Positions 8,422-16,800 of a DNA stretch of 64,000 nt are shown here, piece by piece (within the stretch, counting starts at the first letter, position 1; each line of letters starts with the position of its first letter). The notes beneath the pieces were generated by a model. It worked only from the letters and a program-made list of their open reading frames with translations, made no database searches and had not been told where the DNA came from. The translations under genes were made by a program, and so were the position numbers. This stretch comes from Burkholderiales bacterium (GTDB taxonomy: Bacteria > Pseudomonadota > Gammaproteobacteria > Burkholderiales > Burkholderiaceae_C): the NCBI GenBank assembly GCA_016191525.1, contig JACPOK010000026.1, positions 214,572-278,571 on the forward strand. Direction: 5' to 3'.

Positions 8422-8696
8422 AACACCGCTGCTGACGGTCACCAGCAATTCACCAGGATGCGTCGCTCGCCGACGTGTTCACGAGCCACCGGCTCGACAC
8501 CTCCATAGGCTATTTGCGAGATGAAACTCAAGGCGTGAGCTTTGCGCTTCTTCTTGCGGCGATTGCCGTGGGCGGACGCAACACGTGATGTTGCATAGCG
8601 TTTCGGGTCACCACCCGGAACTTCATCCCAAGGGGAACTTCTTCCCCTCGGGGCAGAGGTCTCTCCGATTTCTCAACCGAGTTTTGGAGAACCTCA
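8422..8696 (+). other. Long non-coding leader with hairpins
   Basis: About 275 nt between the predicted start and the small secreted-peptide gene holds no convincing gene. Two local hairpins are visible: CGGGT/ACCCG (8604-8617, loop CACC) and AGGGGAA/TTCCCCT (8631-8648, loop CTTC). A small RNA or translational control element is possible but not shown. Confidence 0.5.
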
Positions 8697-8834
8697 ATGA
8701 AGCTGATCGCTTTCATCCTTTGCATTGCCATTGCCATGGGCGCCTTCGCCATGAAGGGCGCTTCGACTGCCCCCGCGGCCGTCAAGCAGGGCATCAGCAA
8801 AATCGAAAAGGCCGAGGCGCAAGCCTTGCGCTGA
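8697..8834 (+). CDS. Small exported or membrane peptide
   Basis: 45 aa. TTGGAGAACCTCA before the ATG is a good ribosome-binding site. Residues 1-18 (MKLIAFILCIAIAMGAFA) look like a signal peptide or a single membrane helix. The remainder is a short Ala/Lys/Glu-rich tail (ISKIEKAEAQAL) that could form an amphipathic helix. Size and layout resemble entericidin-like or small-toxin peptides, but there is no lipobox match I would trust and no antitoxin was recognised nearby. It is the first gene downstream of the promoter at 8387 and is followed by an 8-bp hairpin. Confidence 0.6.
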   Translation: MKLIAFILCIAIAMGAFAMKGASTAPAAVKQGISKIEKAEAQALR

Positions 8835-8853
8835 TTCGCGCGTTTCGCAAACC

Positions 8854-8874
8854 CCACGGGGCATTTCCCCGTGG
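8854..8874 (+). other. Perfect intergenic hairpin
   Basis: CCACGGGG (8854-8861) pairs perfectly with CCCCGTGG (8867-8874), loop CATTT. There is no T-tract afterwards. It lies 45 nt before the next start codon. Confidence 0.75.
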
Positions 8875-8918
8875 CCGGGGGAATTGTCTGTAATTTTCTT
8901 GGCCGCAGGAGATATTCC

Positions 8919-9206
8919 ATGTTTGCATCCCAATTGGTGACGGACTTCCATGCCGCCCAAACCGTCCGCGCGATCTCGCACGAACGCGCCATCGTGAAGA
9001 TGGCGGAACAGCACCCCGACCGGCTGGCCGCGCTCCTGCGCGCCAACCCCAGGATGCTGAACCACATGGCCGATCCGGAAGTCGTCGCCAAGACGCTGGC
9101 GGATACCGGCTACGTCGAGCTGTGCGACTCCATCGCGCGCTCGCTGGATGTCACCCGTGACGTCCGGCAGGCCTTCAAGGCCCGCGGAGCCGTCGACTAC
9201 GTGTAG
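8919..9206 (+). CDS. Small hypothetical helical protein
   Basis: 95 aa; GCAGGAGATATTCC before ATG 8919 fixes the start. The protein is almost wholly alpha-helical by composition, with no signal peptide or cysteine cluster beyond one Cys near residue 79. No family was recognised. It sits between two strong hairpins (8854-8874 and 9221-9246), suggesting its message is processed or expressed differently from its neighbours. Confidence 0.65.
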   Translation: MFASQLVTDFHAAQTVRAISHERAIVKMAEQHPDRLAALLRANPRMLNHMADPEVVAKTLADTGYVELCDSIARSLDVTRDVRQAFKARGAVDYV

Positions 9207-9220
9207 ACGGTGCAGACCCA

Positions 9221-9246
9221 GAGCGTGAGGCGAAAGCCTCACGCTC
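9221..9246 (+). other. 11-bp hairpin with GAAA tetraloop
   Basis: GAGCGTGAGGC (9221-9231) and GCCTCACGCTC (9236-9246) pair perfectly around GAAA. It lies 15 nt after the stop at 9206. Without a T-run it is more likely an mRNA end-stabiliser or rho-assisted terminator than an intrinsic terminator. Confidence 0.75.
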
Positions 9247-9381
9247 CGCGGTCCTTCGAGAGTTCTGTTGCATGCCCCGAGGCATTCAAGAGAGGTTCTC
9301 ACGTGTCGATTTGCTGGGGTCGACCGAATTTTCTCCACCAGCATGGCCCAGGGTCCAACTGCCCTTCGGGCGGTTTGGCCC

Positions 9382-9399
9382 TCAGACTAGGAGGTCTGA
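9382..9399 (+). promoter_or_regulatory. Hairpin holding the Shine-Dalgarno sequence of the next gene
   Basis: TCAGAC (9382-9387) pairs with GTCTGA (9394-9399). The ribosome-binding AGGAGG (9389-9394) lies in the loop and the GTG start is at 9401. Just upstream, 9355-9378 can fold around GCCC-TTC-GGGC. The arrangement could tune translation or bind a CsrA-type regulator (GGA in the loop). Confidence 0.55.
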
Positions 9400-9400
9400 A

Positions 9401-10135
9401 GTGCAAGGTAGGTTAGGCCTGCCTTGCGTGCCATTGACCCAGCAAGCGTTCAGCTTTGTCTCCGAGACGGACCGCCACTCGATGGCTGTCAACTACGAGA
9501 TGAAAGTGAGGCGTGCGCTCAAACGCATCGACAAGATCAGCCCCGCCCTTCTGGCGGATCTGCGCGTCGAAGTGCTGGAGCAGCCCCTGTTCGCCACGGC
9601 GGATCAGGGCGCTGCTTCCTCTGTCCCGAATCTAGAGGCGGCTGACGAGACCGAGGCCTTTGAAGGCGCGGACGAGTTCAGCTGTTCGGAAACGGAAAAA
9701 CAGGAACACATCGACTGGATCGCATCCCAACCCGAGAGGTTTGTAGGCTACGTTCTGGATTCGGCGTTTGACGTTCTTGCGGGTATTGGCAACGCAAGGG
9801 AGAAGGCCCACATCATCGAATGGATGTTTGCGGCCGACATACACGGGTATCTGCACTACACGGAGAAAGCCGCACGCGATTGCGGCGACGACAGGCAAGC
9901 CGAGAGCGACGACATCGTCGAACTCGTCAAGCCGATCTTCAGTGTGGACATCCCATTCACGTTTCAGTGGTGCTGCAAGGTCTTCGGACTGCGTGCAGAC
10001 GAGTACCAGGCGCAGGTCCTGGACGCACTGAATGAAGCGATCGCGTTCACGCGCGAACGAGAAAACCAAGGCGAACTGAAACCTGGACGACACAAGGTGT
10101 ACCAGGACACCCATCAGCTCGCCTCAGCCCTTTGA
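9401..10135 (+). CDS. Hypothetical acidic protein upstream of the CobS-like ATPase
   Basis: 244 aa from GTG 9401, chosen because a perfect AGGAGG lies six bases upstream; the frame is open further upstream but lacks a ribosome-binding site there. The first 30 residues look disordered. Residues 30-65 form a basic helix, followed by an acidic stretch (about 75-105) and a compact helical domain with WMFAADIHGYLHY and FQWCCKVFGL blocks. No family was recognised. The stop is 8 nt before the CobS-like ATPase, so the two are probably co-translated and may work together. Confidence 0.65.
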   Translation: MQGRLGLPCVPLTQQAFSFVSETDRHSMAVNYEMKVRRALKRIDKISPALLADLRVEVLEQPLFATADQGAASSVPNLEAADETEAFEGADEFSCSETEKQEHIDWIASQPERFVGYVLDSAFDVLAGIGNAREKAHIIEWMFAADIHGYLHYTEKAARDCGDDRQAESDDIVELVKPIFSVDIPFTFQWCCKVFGLRADEYQAQVLDALNEAIAFTRERENQGELKPGRHKVYQDTHQLASAL

Positions 10136-10143
10136 GGTGTTCA

Positions 10144-11148
10144 ATGGATCAAACGAATCCGACCTGGGTTACCAGGCCGGCCAAAGACTTGTTCGGTGGC
10201 GTGCTGCAAGCCAACACGCCGCTGAACGGCTTCGACAGACCGTGGGAGTTGTCCCACATCCGGTCGCCCCGGCCGTGTGCCGGGTACGTCTGGGACGTGG
10301 ACAAGTTGAAGTGGATGATCGCGTTCTTCCTGAGTGGGAACACGGCCGCACGCTTCATCGGGCACACGGGAACCGGCAAGACCGAGTGCGTGGCCGAATT
10401 CCACGCGCAGCTCAACCTGCCGCTTTTCTGCATCACGGCGAACCCGAGGATGGAGGCCTTCCAGCTGATCGGTCGGTACTTGCCCGTGGCAGGTGGCGGT
10501 GTTGAATGGCGCGACGGGCCTGTCCTCGCTGCGGCGAGGTACGGCTTCAGCGTCGTGGTCGAGGAATACAACGTGCTGGACCCGGGCGAAGCAACGGGAC
10601 TGAATAGCTTCCTGGAAGGGCGCCCTTACACGGTGCCGGAGACCGGGGAGACCGTGGTGCCGAAACAGGGCTTCCGCGTGTTCGCCACGGTGAACCCGAA
10701 GTCCTTCGGGTACGCAGGACGGAACCAGCAAGACATCGCCAATGACGACAGGTTCGTCAACCAGCTGTTCTGCTACCCCGATGCGGATGTCGAGCGGCCG
10801 CTTGTGGAAACATTTCTCAAGAGCGCCTTGCGTCAGAGCGACGACGAGGCCGCCAACATCGCGACTCTGGTCGTGAAGTCTGGGAACATGATCCGCGATG
10901 CGTTCATGGGAGAGAACGACAGCGCGGATGCTTTGCCCTTCACGATGTCGCGACGCGGCGTGATGGAGTGGGCAAAGTGGACGGTGCTGAGCAAGTCCCT
11001 GGCACCGACCGGGACCGATCCGCTGTTCCATGCGCTTGACACGGTTGTGGGCTACAGCCTGGACCGTGAAGGGCGAGAGGCGCTACGCGTCATCGTGGAA
11101 GGTGCCACCGGGCGCACCCGCACGGTGCCGAAGGCACAGGGGACCTGA
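10144..11148 (+). CDS. MoxR/CobS-like AAA+ ATPase
   Basis: 334 aa. Walker A GHTGTGKT is at 73-80, a Walker B-type strand VVVEEY at 137-142 (Glu-Glu in place of Asp-Glu), and a sensor-1 ATVN at 181-184. The layout is that of the MoxR/CobS branch of AAA+ proteins, which act as remodelling motors with VWA-domain partners. Plasmids and phages often carry CobS-like genes without the rest of cobalamin synthesis. Here the likely partner is the CobT-like VWA protein at 16797-18725. TTTGAGGTGTTCA precedes the ATG. True cobaltochelatase activity is doubtful because no CobN is seen. Confidence 0.8.
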   Translation: MDQTNPTWVTRPAKDLFGGVLQANTPLNGFDRPWELSHIRSPRPCAGYVWDVDKLKWMIAFFLSGNTAARFIGHTGTGKTECVAEFHAQLNLPLFCITANPRMEAFQLIGRYLPVAGGGVEWRDGPVLAAARYGFSVVVEEYNVLDPGEATGLNSFLEGRPYTVPETGETVVPKQGFRVFATVNPKSFGYAGRNQQDIANDDRFVNQLFCYPDADVERPLVETFLKSALRQSDDEAANIATLVVKSGNMIRDAFMGENDSADALPFTMSRRGVMEWAKWTVLSKSLAPTGTDPLFHALDTVVGYSLDREGREALRVIVEGATGRTRTVPKAQGT

Positions 11149-12044
11149 TGGCCAACGCGTTGCTTTCACGCGCCGGCCAGCTCGCTCGCAGGGCGCCTGG
11201 CGGCCTGTTCCGCCTAGTGCTGCGCCTCTGCGGCGTAGAGGCACGCCGGCGTGAACGTGAAGCGGCCCTCGAGGCGGCCCTCGTTCTCCGGCGCGCGACG
11301 ATCACGCCGCAGGGCGTGGATACAAGCCAGATGCGGGAATCGCAAATCTTCCCGTTTCAGGTCACGGACAGGTCCGGAGTGCCGATAGGCACGCTGAAGA
11401 TCTGGTACGACGCGCAGACGCGAGTCGCCAAGCGCGAGCTGACTATCGTGAACAAGTTGCTCGCGGATGCGCTGGCCAGCCCTCGGCTCCCCTTGGAGCC
11501 CAGGCGGCTGCCGTCCGTGGACTCGATGGCGACTCTGCGTGAGGTCAGCCTGCGCGAGGTCGAAGAGATCCTCGGGCGCAAGTTCGGCAGGGAGCATGCG
11601 GGCCGCGCTGCCCCTGCACCCGCTGCAACGCAACCGACGCCCATGGCGCCACCGGTGCCGATCGCTCCCCGAGAGCGCGCGGTACCGGCGCGCGCGGTGC
11701 GGTCCAAGGCGGCATACGTGCAGCAGGTGGACGAAGGCGTTGTCCAGGACTGGGGTTTGGACCAGCGGACGATTCCCGACTCCGACAATCCCGGAGGCGG
11801 GATGCGGAAGATCGAACACTACTTCGTGGACGTGCAGCTCACGAACGGCGACAACCCCGGCAGCATCAAGCGCGTCTGGGGCTCTGATCTGGAGCGCGCC
11901 GTTGCCGCGGCATCCCCGCAGCGTGGCGACCAGATCCGCATCTCGCACCTGGGGCGTCAGCAAATCCCTGGAGGGGAGGGCGACAAGCGGAAACGCTACA
12001 TGAACATGTACGACATTGAACTGATGATGGGAGGGAAACGGTGA
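11148..12044 (+). CDS. Hypothetical protein, possibly DNA-transaction related
   Basis: 298 aa, starting on the stop of the ATPase gene (TGATG). The N-terminal 50 residues are an arginine-rich helix. Residues 60-130 form a mixed domain, about 140-180 is a proline/alanine linker, and the last 110 residues form a beta-rich domain with KRVWGSDLERAV…GDQIRISHLGR. That last pattern resembles a small module found in plasmid primases and relaxases, but I am not sure. Its GTGA overlap with ssb supports a shared role in DNA replication or transfer. Confidence 0.6.
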   Translation: MANALLSRAGQLARRAPGGLFRLVLRLCGVEARRREREAALEAALVLRRATITPQGVDTSQMRESQIFPFQVTDRSGVPIGTLKIWYDAQTRVAKRELTIVNKLLADALASPRLPLEPRRLPSVDSMATLREVSLREVEEILGRKFGREHAGRAAPAPAATQPTPMAPPVPIAPRERAVPARAVRSKAAYVQQVDEGVVQDWGLDQRTIPDSDNPGGGMRKIEHYFVDVQLTNGDNPGSIKRVWGSDLERAVAAASPQRGDQIRISHLGRQQIPGGEGDKRKRYMNMYDIELMMGGKR

Positions 12045-12388
12045 GCATCAACGTCTTCACGGTCTCGGGCAGGCTCGGCCAACAGCCGATGCTGAAGAAG
12101 TTTCCGAACGGCCAGCAAGTCGCCGAGTTCACCCTCGCGCACCGTCGCAAGGTCAAGGACAAGGCCACAGGGGAGCGCAAGCCGGTCAGCGACTGGTATG
12201 CGTGCAATCTCTGGGGTCCGCTGGCCGAGATCCTCTGTCAGGAAGCCATCCGCGGCCAGGTCATCACCGTCACCGGCGAACTGGCCCAGGAGAGCTACGA
12301 GCGCGACGGCGTCATGGTGCCGCGGCCCGAGATCGCGGTGGCCAGCTTCGAGCTTGGCCGTCGGCCTCGGGCAGTTGAAGGCACTTAG
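12041..12388 (+). CDS. ssb: Single-stranded DNA-binding protein
   Basis: 115 aa from GTG 12041, overlapping the previous stop. The OB-fold pattern is clear: an N-terminal VSGRLGQQPMLK strand pair, VAEFTLAHRRK at about 28-38, DWYACNLWG at about 50-58, and GQVITVTGEL at about 72-81. It is shorter than chromosomal SSB and lacks the acidic DDDIPF tail that recruits partner proteins, so it may coat plasmid single strands without docking host SSB partners. The frame stops directly next to the KTSC gene. Confidence 0.88.
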   Translation: MSINVFTVSGRLGQQPMLKKFPNGQQVAEFTLAHRRKVKDKATGERKPVSDWYACNLWGPLAEILCQEAIRGQVITVTGELAQESYERDGVMVPRPEIAVASFELGRRPRAVEGT

Positions 12389-12694
12389 GTGTCGATGGAC
12401 GCAAGGGAGGCGCGCGGGGTCTACGATCCTGTCGCGCAGTCCCTCTACGTGGCCTACCAGAGCCATCCGGGCGCGGCGTCTCGCTGCTTCGAGTACCTGG
12501 ATGTTCCTGGCGCTGCCTGGGAGCGCATGTGCGATGCCGAGACGGGCTGGCGGTATTTCAGCGAAGCCATTCAGGATCGGTTTCTGCACTTCGAAGTCGG
12601 CAAGGCCCACTTCGAGACAATCTACGCTACTTACTCAGTACGTTGCGTAGTAGCGGCCAGCAAGGGGGAACCCCATGTGCTGGTCGAGTCCTGA
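12389..12694 (+). CDS. KTSC-domain-like small protein
   Basis: 101 aa from a GTG touching the ssb stop; an ATG lies two codons later. Residues 13-65 fit the KTSC pattern: a Tyr/Ser strand, CFEYLDVP, a helix beginning WERMCDAETG, then YFSEAIQDRFLHFEV. KTSC domains are small and of unclear function, often found in phages and beside nucleic-acid enzymes. Co-translation with ssb suggests a role in DNA handling. The last third has no motif. The gene runs directly into the long inverted repeat ahead of nrdJ. Confidence 0.6.
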   Translation: MSMDAREARGVYDPVAQSLYVAYQSHPGAASRCFEYLDVPGAAWERMCDAETGWRYFSEAIQDRFLHFEVGKAHFETIYATYSVRCVVAASKGEPHVLVES

Positions 12695-13035
12695 CCTTGG
12701 TCAGGGGAAAGCCCGAGCGGCTTTTCCGATGGTAGGAACCATCGGAAAGGGCGTTTGCCAAATCGCCGCAATTCATTTAGCATCTTCAAACACCTAGCTG
12801 TGGGTCCAAACAGCAATTCTCCTTTCCGCGACCGACTGGTTCCGGACTCCCCCCAAGCATACGCTTTTCCCCTGACCAAGCCGCGCCTTTGCGCGCCTTG
12901 CTGAGGGTTCTGCGCTTGTGCGCACACAGATGCTGACTGATTCAGCAATTCGCACCGGCTCGACCGGAGCGTCCTCGTGGACCGAGCTCGCTTCGCGCAG
13001 CTACGGCACCACGATCACTTCATGAAGGAGATTCC
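12695..13035 (+). other. Structured intergenic region before nrdJ
   Basis: The 341-bp gap holds no gene. CTTGGTCAGGGGAAA (12696-12710) recurs as a perfect inverted copy at 12867-12881. Between them is a hairpin of about 13 bp (12721-12733 with 12738-12750, loop AGGA). Further down, GCTGA/TCAGC and CCGG/CCGG mini-hairpins appear near 12930-12970. I looked for a cobalamin riboswitch because nrdJ is B12-dependent and did not find its conserved B12 box. No clear NrdR box was seen. Confidence 0.6.
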
Positions 13036-15576
13036 ATGCAAACAGTCATGGACAAAATCACCCGCGAACCCCAGGCCATCACGGTCGAGGTTCTCGCAGA
13101 GAAATACTGCCTCGATGGCGAGAGCTCGCAAGAAGACGTCTTCGAACGCGTCGCGCGGGCGGTTTCGTCGGTCGAGAAGACGCAAGAGCAACGGCGCGTC
13201 TGGGAAGATCGCTTCCTGCAGAACATGCTCAGCGGCGCGATCGGCGCCGGGCGCATCATGGCTTCCGCTGGCGCCGCCAACAGGTCCACGTGGATCAACT
13301 GCTTCGTCCAGCCCGTTGCCGATACGGGATTTGGCTACGACGCGGACGGCCTGCCCGGCATCTACCAGGCACTCGCCGAAGCAGGGGAGACGCTGCGCCG
13401 CGGCGGCGGTGTGGGCTACAACTTCTCGCGCATCCGCCCCAAGGGTGCGCTCGTGAAGGGTACCAATACCGACGCATCCGGGCCGTGCACGTTCATGGAC
13501 GTGTTCGACGCGTCGTGTCAGACCGTGATGGCGGCCGGCGCGCGCCGGGGCGCTCAAATGGGCATCCTGAACATCGACCATCCGGACATCCTGGAGTTCA
13601 TCCAGGCCAAACGGAAGAAGGGCCGCTGGAACAACTTCAACGTGTCCGTCGGTGTCACGCGGGCGTTCATGGACGCTCGCCGCACGGGCAGCGAGTGGCA
13701 TCTGGTGCATCGGGCAACGCCCACGAAGGCGCTCATCGACAACGGTGCCTACCAACGGACCGATGGCATGTGGGTCTATGGAAGCGTCAAGGCCACCGAC
13801 TTGTGGGACGCCATCATGAAGTCGGCCTACGAATTCGCGGAGCCGGGCATCCTGTTCCTCGACAACATCAACGAGGACAACAACCTCCGTTACACGGAGA
13901 CCATCGAAGCGACCAACCCGTGCGGCGAAATTCCGATTCCGCCTTACGGTTGCTGCGACCTCGGCCCGATCCTGCTTCCCGCCTTCGTCCGCGATGCGTT
14001 CACGCCGGCGGCCGAGTTCCAGATGGATCGCTTCAAGCAGGCAGTGCGCGTGCAGGTGCGGTTCCTGGACAACGTGCTGGATGGAACGCCCTGGCCGCTG
14101 GACCATCAGCAGAAGGAAGCGCAACAGAAGCGACGCATCGGAGTCGGCTTCACTGGCCTGGGCAACGCGCTGGCGATGCTCGGTTTGCGATATGACAAGG
14201 ACTGCGGCCGCAAGATGGCTGCGACCATCGCCGAAGAAATGCGCGACGCCGCATACGACTCCTCGGTGGAGCTGGCGATCGAGCGCGGGCCGTTCCCGCT
14301 GTTCAACGCCGACGAGTACCTGAAGGACGGCACGTGTGCCTCGCGCCTTCCGGAAACACTGAAGGCGAAGATTCGTTCCCACGGCATCCGCAACAGCCAC
14401 CTGCTGTCCATCGCGCCGACTGGCACCGTGAGCCTGGCCTTCGCGGACAACGCGAGCAACGGCATCGAACCGCCGTTCTCACTCGCGTACACGCGCAACA
14501 AGCGAACGCCCGAGGGCGCAGTGAAGAAGATCCCCGTCGTGGACCACGGTGTGCGGGTTTTCCTGGAAACGCTCGAGCCCGGGCTTGCGCAAGCAACCTT
14601 GGACGCGATCTGCACCTCAAAGCAGGACGTCACCTTCAAGGGGGAAGAGCGGCCCCTGAAGGGCATCCTCCCGAACGCGATGGTGACCGCGCTCGAGATG
14701 AGCTGCGGTGACCACCTGAACATGATGGGAGCAGTCCAGCCCTTCATTTGCTCGGCCATCAGCAAGACCGTCAACGTGCCTGTGGACTACCCGTTCGATG
14801 ACTTCAAGCGACTGTACGACAGTGCTTACGACATGGGCCTCAAGGGCTGCGCGACGTACCGTCCCAACGACATCCTGGGCGCGGTGCTCGAAACCACGGC
14901 GCCGGCGGAGAAGCCGACGGCCGTCGCGGACGTCGACCCGCTGCGCGTGAGCATCGAACGACGGCCCGAAGGGGAACTCGACGCGGTCATCGAGAAGATC
15001 GTGTACCACACGAGCGAGGGCACGAAGTCGCTGTATATCGCAGTGTCCTTTGCCAACGTGGACGGTGTCCTCAACGGGAAGCACGTGACCATCGAGCGCC
15101 CTATCGAGGTGTTCATGCCGGCAGGCCAAAGCGACGAGGGCCAGCAATGGTTCACCGGTGCGATGCGGCTGATGTCGCTGACAGCCCGAGACGGCCGGCT
15201 CCCCAAGGCGCTTGCGGATCTCCGCAAGGTGGCCTGGGACAAGGGGCAGGTCCGGTTCGGGCAGTACGAGAAGGCGGACGGGACGCGCGTGCCGCGGTTC
15301 CATTCGTCCGAGGTGGCTGCGATCGCGTTTGCGATCCAGCAGATCCTGTACCGGCGTGGCTTCCTCGGGAAAGAAGGTGAGGTCAACCCGGTCGAGGTCT
15401 TGGCTGCCAAGCGGCAGCGGCCGGCACCGCCGCCCGTAGCATTCGCCGGCGGCGCCGCAGCTTCGGCCGCGGCCTTGCCGGGAAAGAAGTGCCAGGAGTG
15501 CGGAGCAAGCGCTGTCATCAAGAAGGATGGCTGCGACTTCTGCACAAACTGCGGCAACCTCGGCTCTTGCGGTTGA
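13036..15576 (+). CDS. nrdJ: Adenosylcobalamin-dependent (class II) ribonucleotide reductase
   Basis: 846 aa, a complete single-chain class II enzyme that makes deoxyribonucleotides using adenosylcobalamin and needs no oxygen or NrdB. TNPCGEI at 293-299 supplies the radical-site Asn294, Cys296 and Glu298. Cys89 in WINCF and one cysteine of YGCCDLG (306-307) are the expected redox pair. The C-terminus has the zinc/thiol tail with Cys819, 822, 833, 836, 839 and 845. GGAGATTCC precedes the ATG. It lies between CobS-like and CobT-like genes. It probably raises dNTP supply for replication or transfer, subject to cobalamin availability. Confidence 0.95.
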   Translation: MQTVMDKITREPQAITVEVLAEKYCLDGESSQEDVFERVARAVSSVEKTQEQRRVWEDRFLQNMLSGAIGAGRIMASAGAANRSTWINCFVQPVADTGFGYDADGLPGIYQALAEAGETLRRGGGVGYNFSRIRPKGALVKGTNTDASGPCTFMDVFDASCQTVMAAGARRGAQMGILNIDHPDILEFIQAKRKKGRWNNFNVSVGVTRAFMDARRTGSEWHLVHRATPTKALIDNGAYQRTDGMWVYGSVKATDLWDAIMKSAYEFAEPGILFLDNINEDNNLRYTETIEATNPCGEIPIPPYGCCDLGPILLPAFVRDAFTPAAEFQMDRFKQAVRVQVRFLDNVLDGTPWPLDHQQKEAQQKRRIGVGFTGLGNALAMLGLRYDKDCGRKMAATIAEEMRDAAYDSSVELAIERGPFPLFNADEYLKDGTCASRLPETLKAKIRSHGIRNSHLLSIAPTGTVSLAFADNASNGIEPPFSLAYTRNKRTPEGAVKKIPVVDHGVRVFLETLEPGLAQATLDAICTSKQDVTFKGEERPLKGILPNAMVTALEMSCGDHLNMMGAVQPFICSAISKTVNVPVDYPFDDFKRLYDSAYDMGLKGCATYRPNDILGAVLETTAPAEKPTAVADVDPLRVSIERRPEGELDAVIEKIVYHTSEGTKSLYIAVSFANVDGVLNGKHVTIERPIEVFMPAGQSDEGQQWFTGAMRLMSLTARDGRLPKALADLRKVAWDKGQVRFGQYEKADGTRVPRFHSSEVAAIAFAIQQILYRRGFLGKEGEVNPVEVLAAKRQRPAPPPVAFAGGAAASAAALPGKKCQECGASAVIKKDGCDFCTNCGNLGSCG

Positions 15577-15599
15577 GGGTGCTGAGTAGGGCATAGCCC

Positions 15600-15719
15600 G
15601 GAAAACTGTCTCACGACGGTTTTCCAATGCGATCACGCATTGGAAAGCCGTCTGGCTTCCTGAGCTGCCAGGCATGCAGCATATTTTTCAACCCTTGTGG
15701 GATCACATTCCCACAAGGG
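15600..15719 (+). other. Three strong hairpins between nrdJ and the DUF3150-like gene
   Basis: GGAAAAC/GTTTTCC (15600-15625) overlaps, and so competes with, a 17-bp stem formed by 15615-15631 and 15636-15652 (one G.T pair, loop ATCA). A third, 11-bp stem is CCCTTGTGGGA/TCCCACAAGGG (15692-15719, loop TCACAT). None is followed by a T-run. The mutually exclusive pair resembles an attenuator. Confidence 0.7.
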
Positions 15720-15744
15720 AGTGTGGTCTCCGGAATGGAGATCC

Positions 15745-16800
15745 ATGGATCGATTGATTGTTGAACGGCATCTCGACGAGATCACGCTGTTCGTTCTCAG
15801 CTGCCGTCTTTTCAACGGCAACCGGAAGGTGCGGTCGCATGACCTTGCAGAAGCCCTGCAGGTCGACGTGCCAACCGACGAAGTCTTCACACTGGGCGTC
15901 AAGCGCGTCTTCGACAAAGACTACGTCAACAAGTTGAACCGCGTGAAATCAGCGATGGTTCGCGAGTGCGTCAACGTGGGGCCGCCGCTGACGGACCTGG
16001 GCGGCTATGCCGTCCCGGACAACAAAGCGGACGAATTGGCCGAACGGCTGGAGAAGCTGAAGGCCAAGGGCAACGTCATCAAGGACGACATCCTGGCGCG
16101 GTTCACGCAGATCTGCGAGGACTATGCCGCGTCCCATCCGAAGTGGAAGGACGTCATCACGAAGAATGCGTTCTCTGAAACCTACGTGCGCGACCGCATC
16201 CACTTCGGTTACCGCTGCGTCAAGATCAAAATGGCACGCGACAGCGGCCTGATCGCGGATGGCATCAACGAAGAAGTGGGCGGGCTGCTCGGCAGCCTGC
16301 TCACGAGCATCGCGAAGGCGGCGAAGCGGTTCATCGAAGAGTCGCTGACCGGCAGGCCGGCCGTTACGCGCAAGGCGCTGCGCCCGCTGATGGCCGCGCG
16401 CGACAAGCTGAGCGGGTTCTGCTTCCTGGACAACAGGGTGCAGCCGCTCTGCGACATCATCGACAAGGTGACGGCATCGATGCCTTGCGAGGGCCCGATC
16501 GACGGCATGCACTTGGCGAATCTGCTCGGCATGGCTTCCATCCTGCTGAACAGCAAGCTGGCACTCGAGGTCGGCGCGAAGGCTGGAGCTCAGGATCCCG
16601 ACAAGGTTTTCGAGGAATTCTTCCAGACCGTGGCGACGCAGCAAGCCGGTGGCCAGCCTGGCACGCCGACGCAAATCGTTGTGCCACCGGGGCCTTCAGT
16701 CCCGAACGCAATGGTCGTTCCGTCGCCGGCGGTGATCCAGGTTGTGGTGCCGCATGCAGTGCCGCAACCGGTAATCGATCTCGGGAACCTTTTCGCATGA
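15745..16800 (+). CDS. DUF3150-like protein
   Basis: 351 aa; GGAATGGAGATCC before ATG 15745 fixes the start over a longer reading. Mostly helical with several charged coiled-coil-like stretches (about 85-130), a YVRDRIHFGYRCVKI block near 150-165, and a proline/valine-rich C-terminus. Size and position immediately before a CobT-like VWA gene fit the DUF3150 proteins found next to CobS/CobT-like pairs in phages and plasmids. The domain call is from pattern and context, so moderate. It overlaps the VWA gene as ATGA, implying a shared complex. Confidence 0.55.
   Translation: MDRLIVERHLDEITLFVLSCRLFNGNRKVRSHDLAEALQVDVPTDEVFTLGVKRVFDKDYVNKLNRVKSAMVRECVNVGPPLTDLGGYAVPDNKADELAERLEKLKAKGNVIKDDILARFTQICEDYAASHPKWKDVITKNAFSETYVRDRIHFGYRCVKIKMARDSGLIADGINEEVGGLLGSLLTSIAKAAKRFIEESLTGRPAVTRKALRPLMAARDKLSGFCFLDNRVQPLCDIIDKVTASMPCEGPIDGMHLANLLGMASILLNSKLALEVGAKAGAQDPDKVFEEFFQTVATQQAGGQPGTPTQIVVPPGPSVPNAMVVPSPAVIQVVVPHAVPQPVIDLGNLFA

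Noticed and set aside
8697..8834. Toxin-antitoxin pair with the small peptide
   Set aside because: No partner antitoxin or antisense gene can be supported. Kept as a small exported peptide.
12695..13035. Cobalamin riboswitch ahead of nrdJ
   Set aside because: Expected for a B12-dependent enzyme, but the conserved B12 box and its surrounding stems could not be found on either strand.
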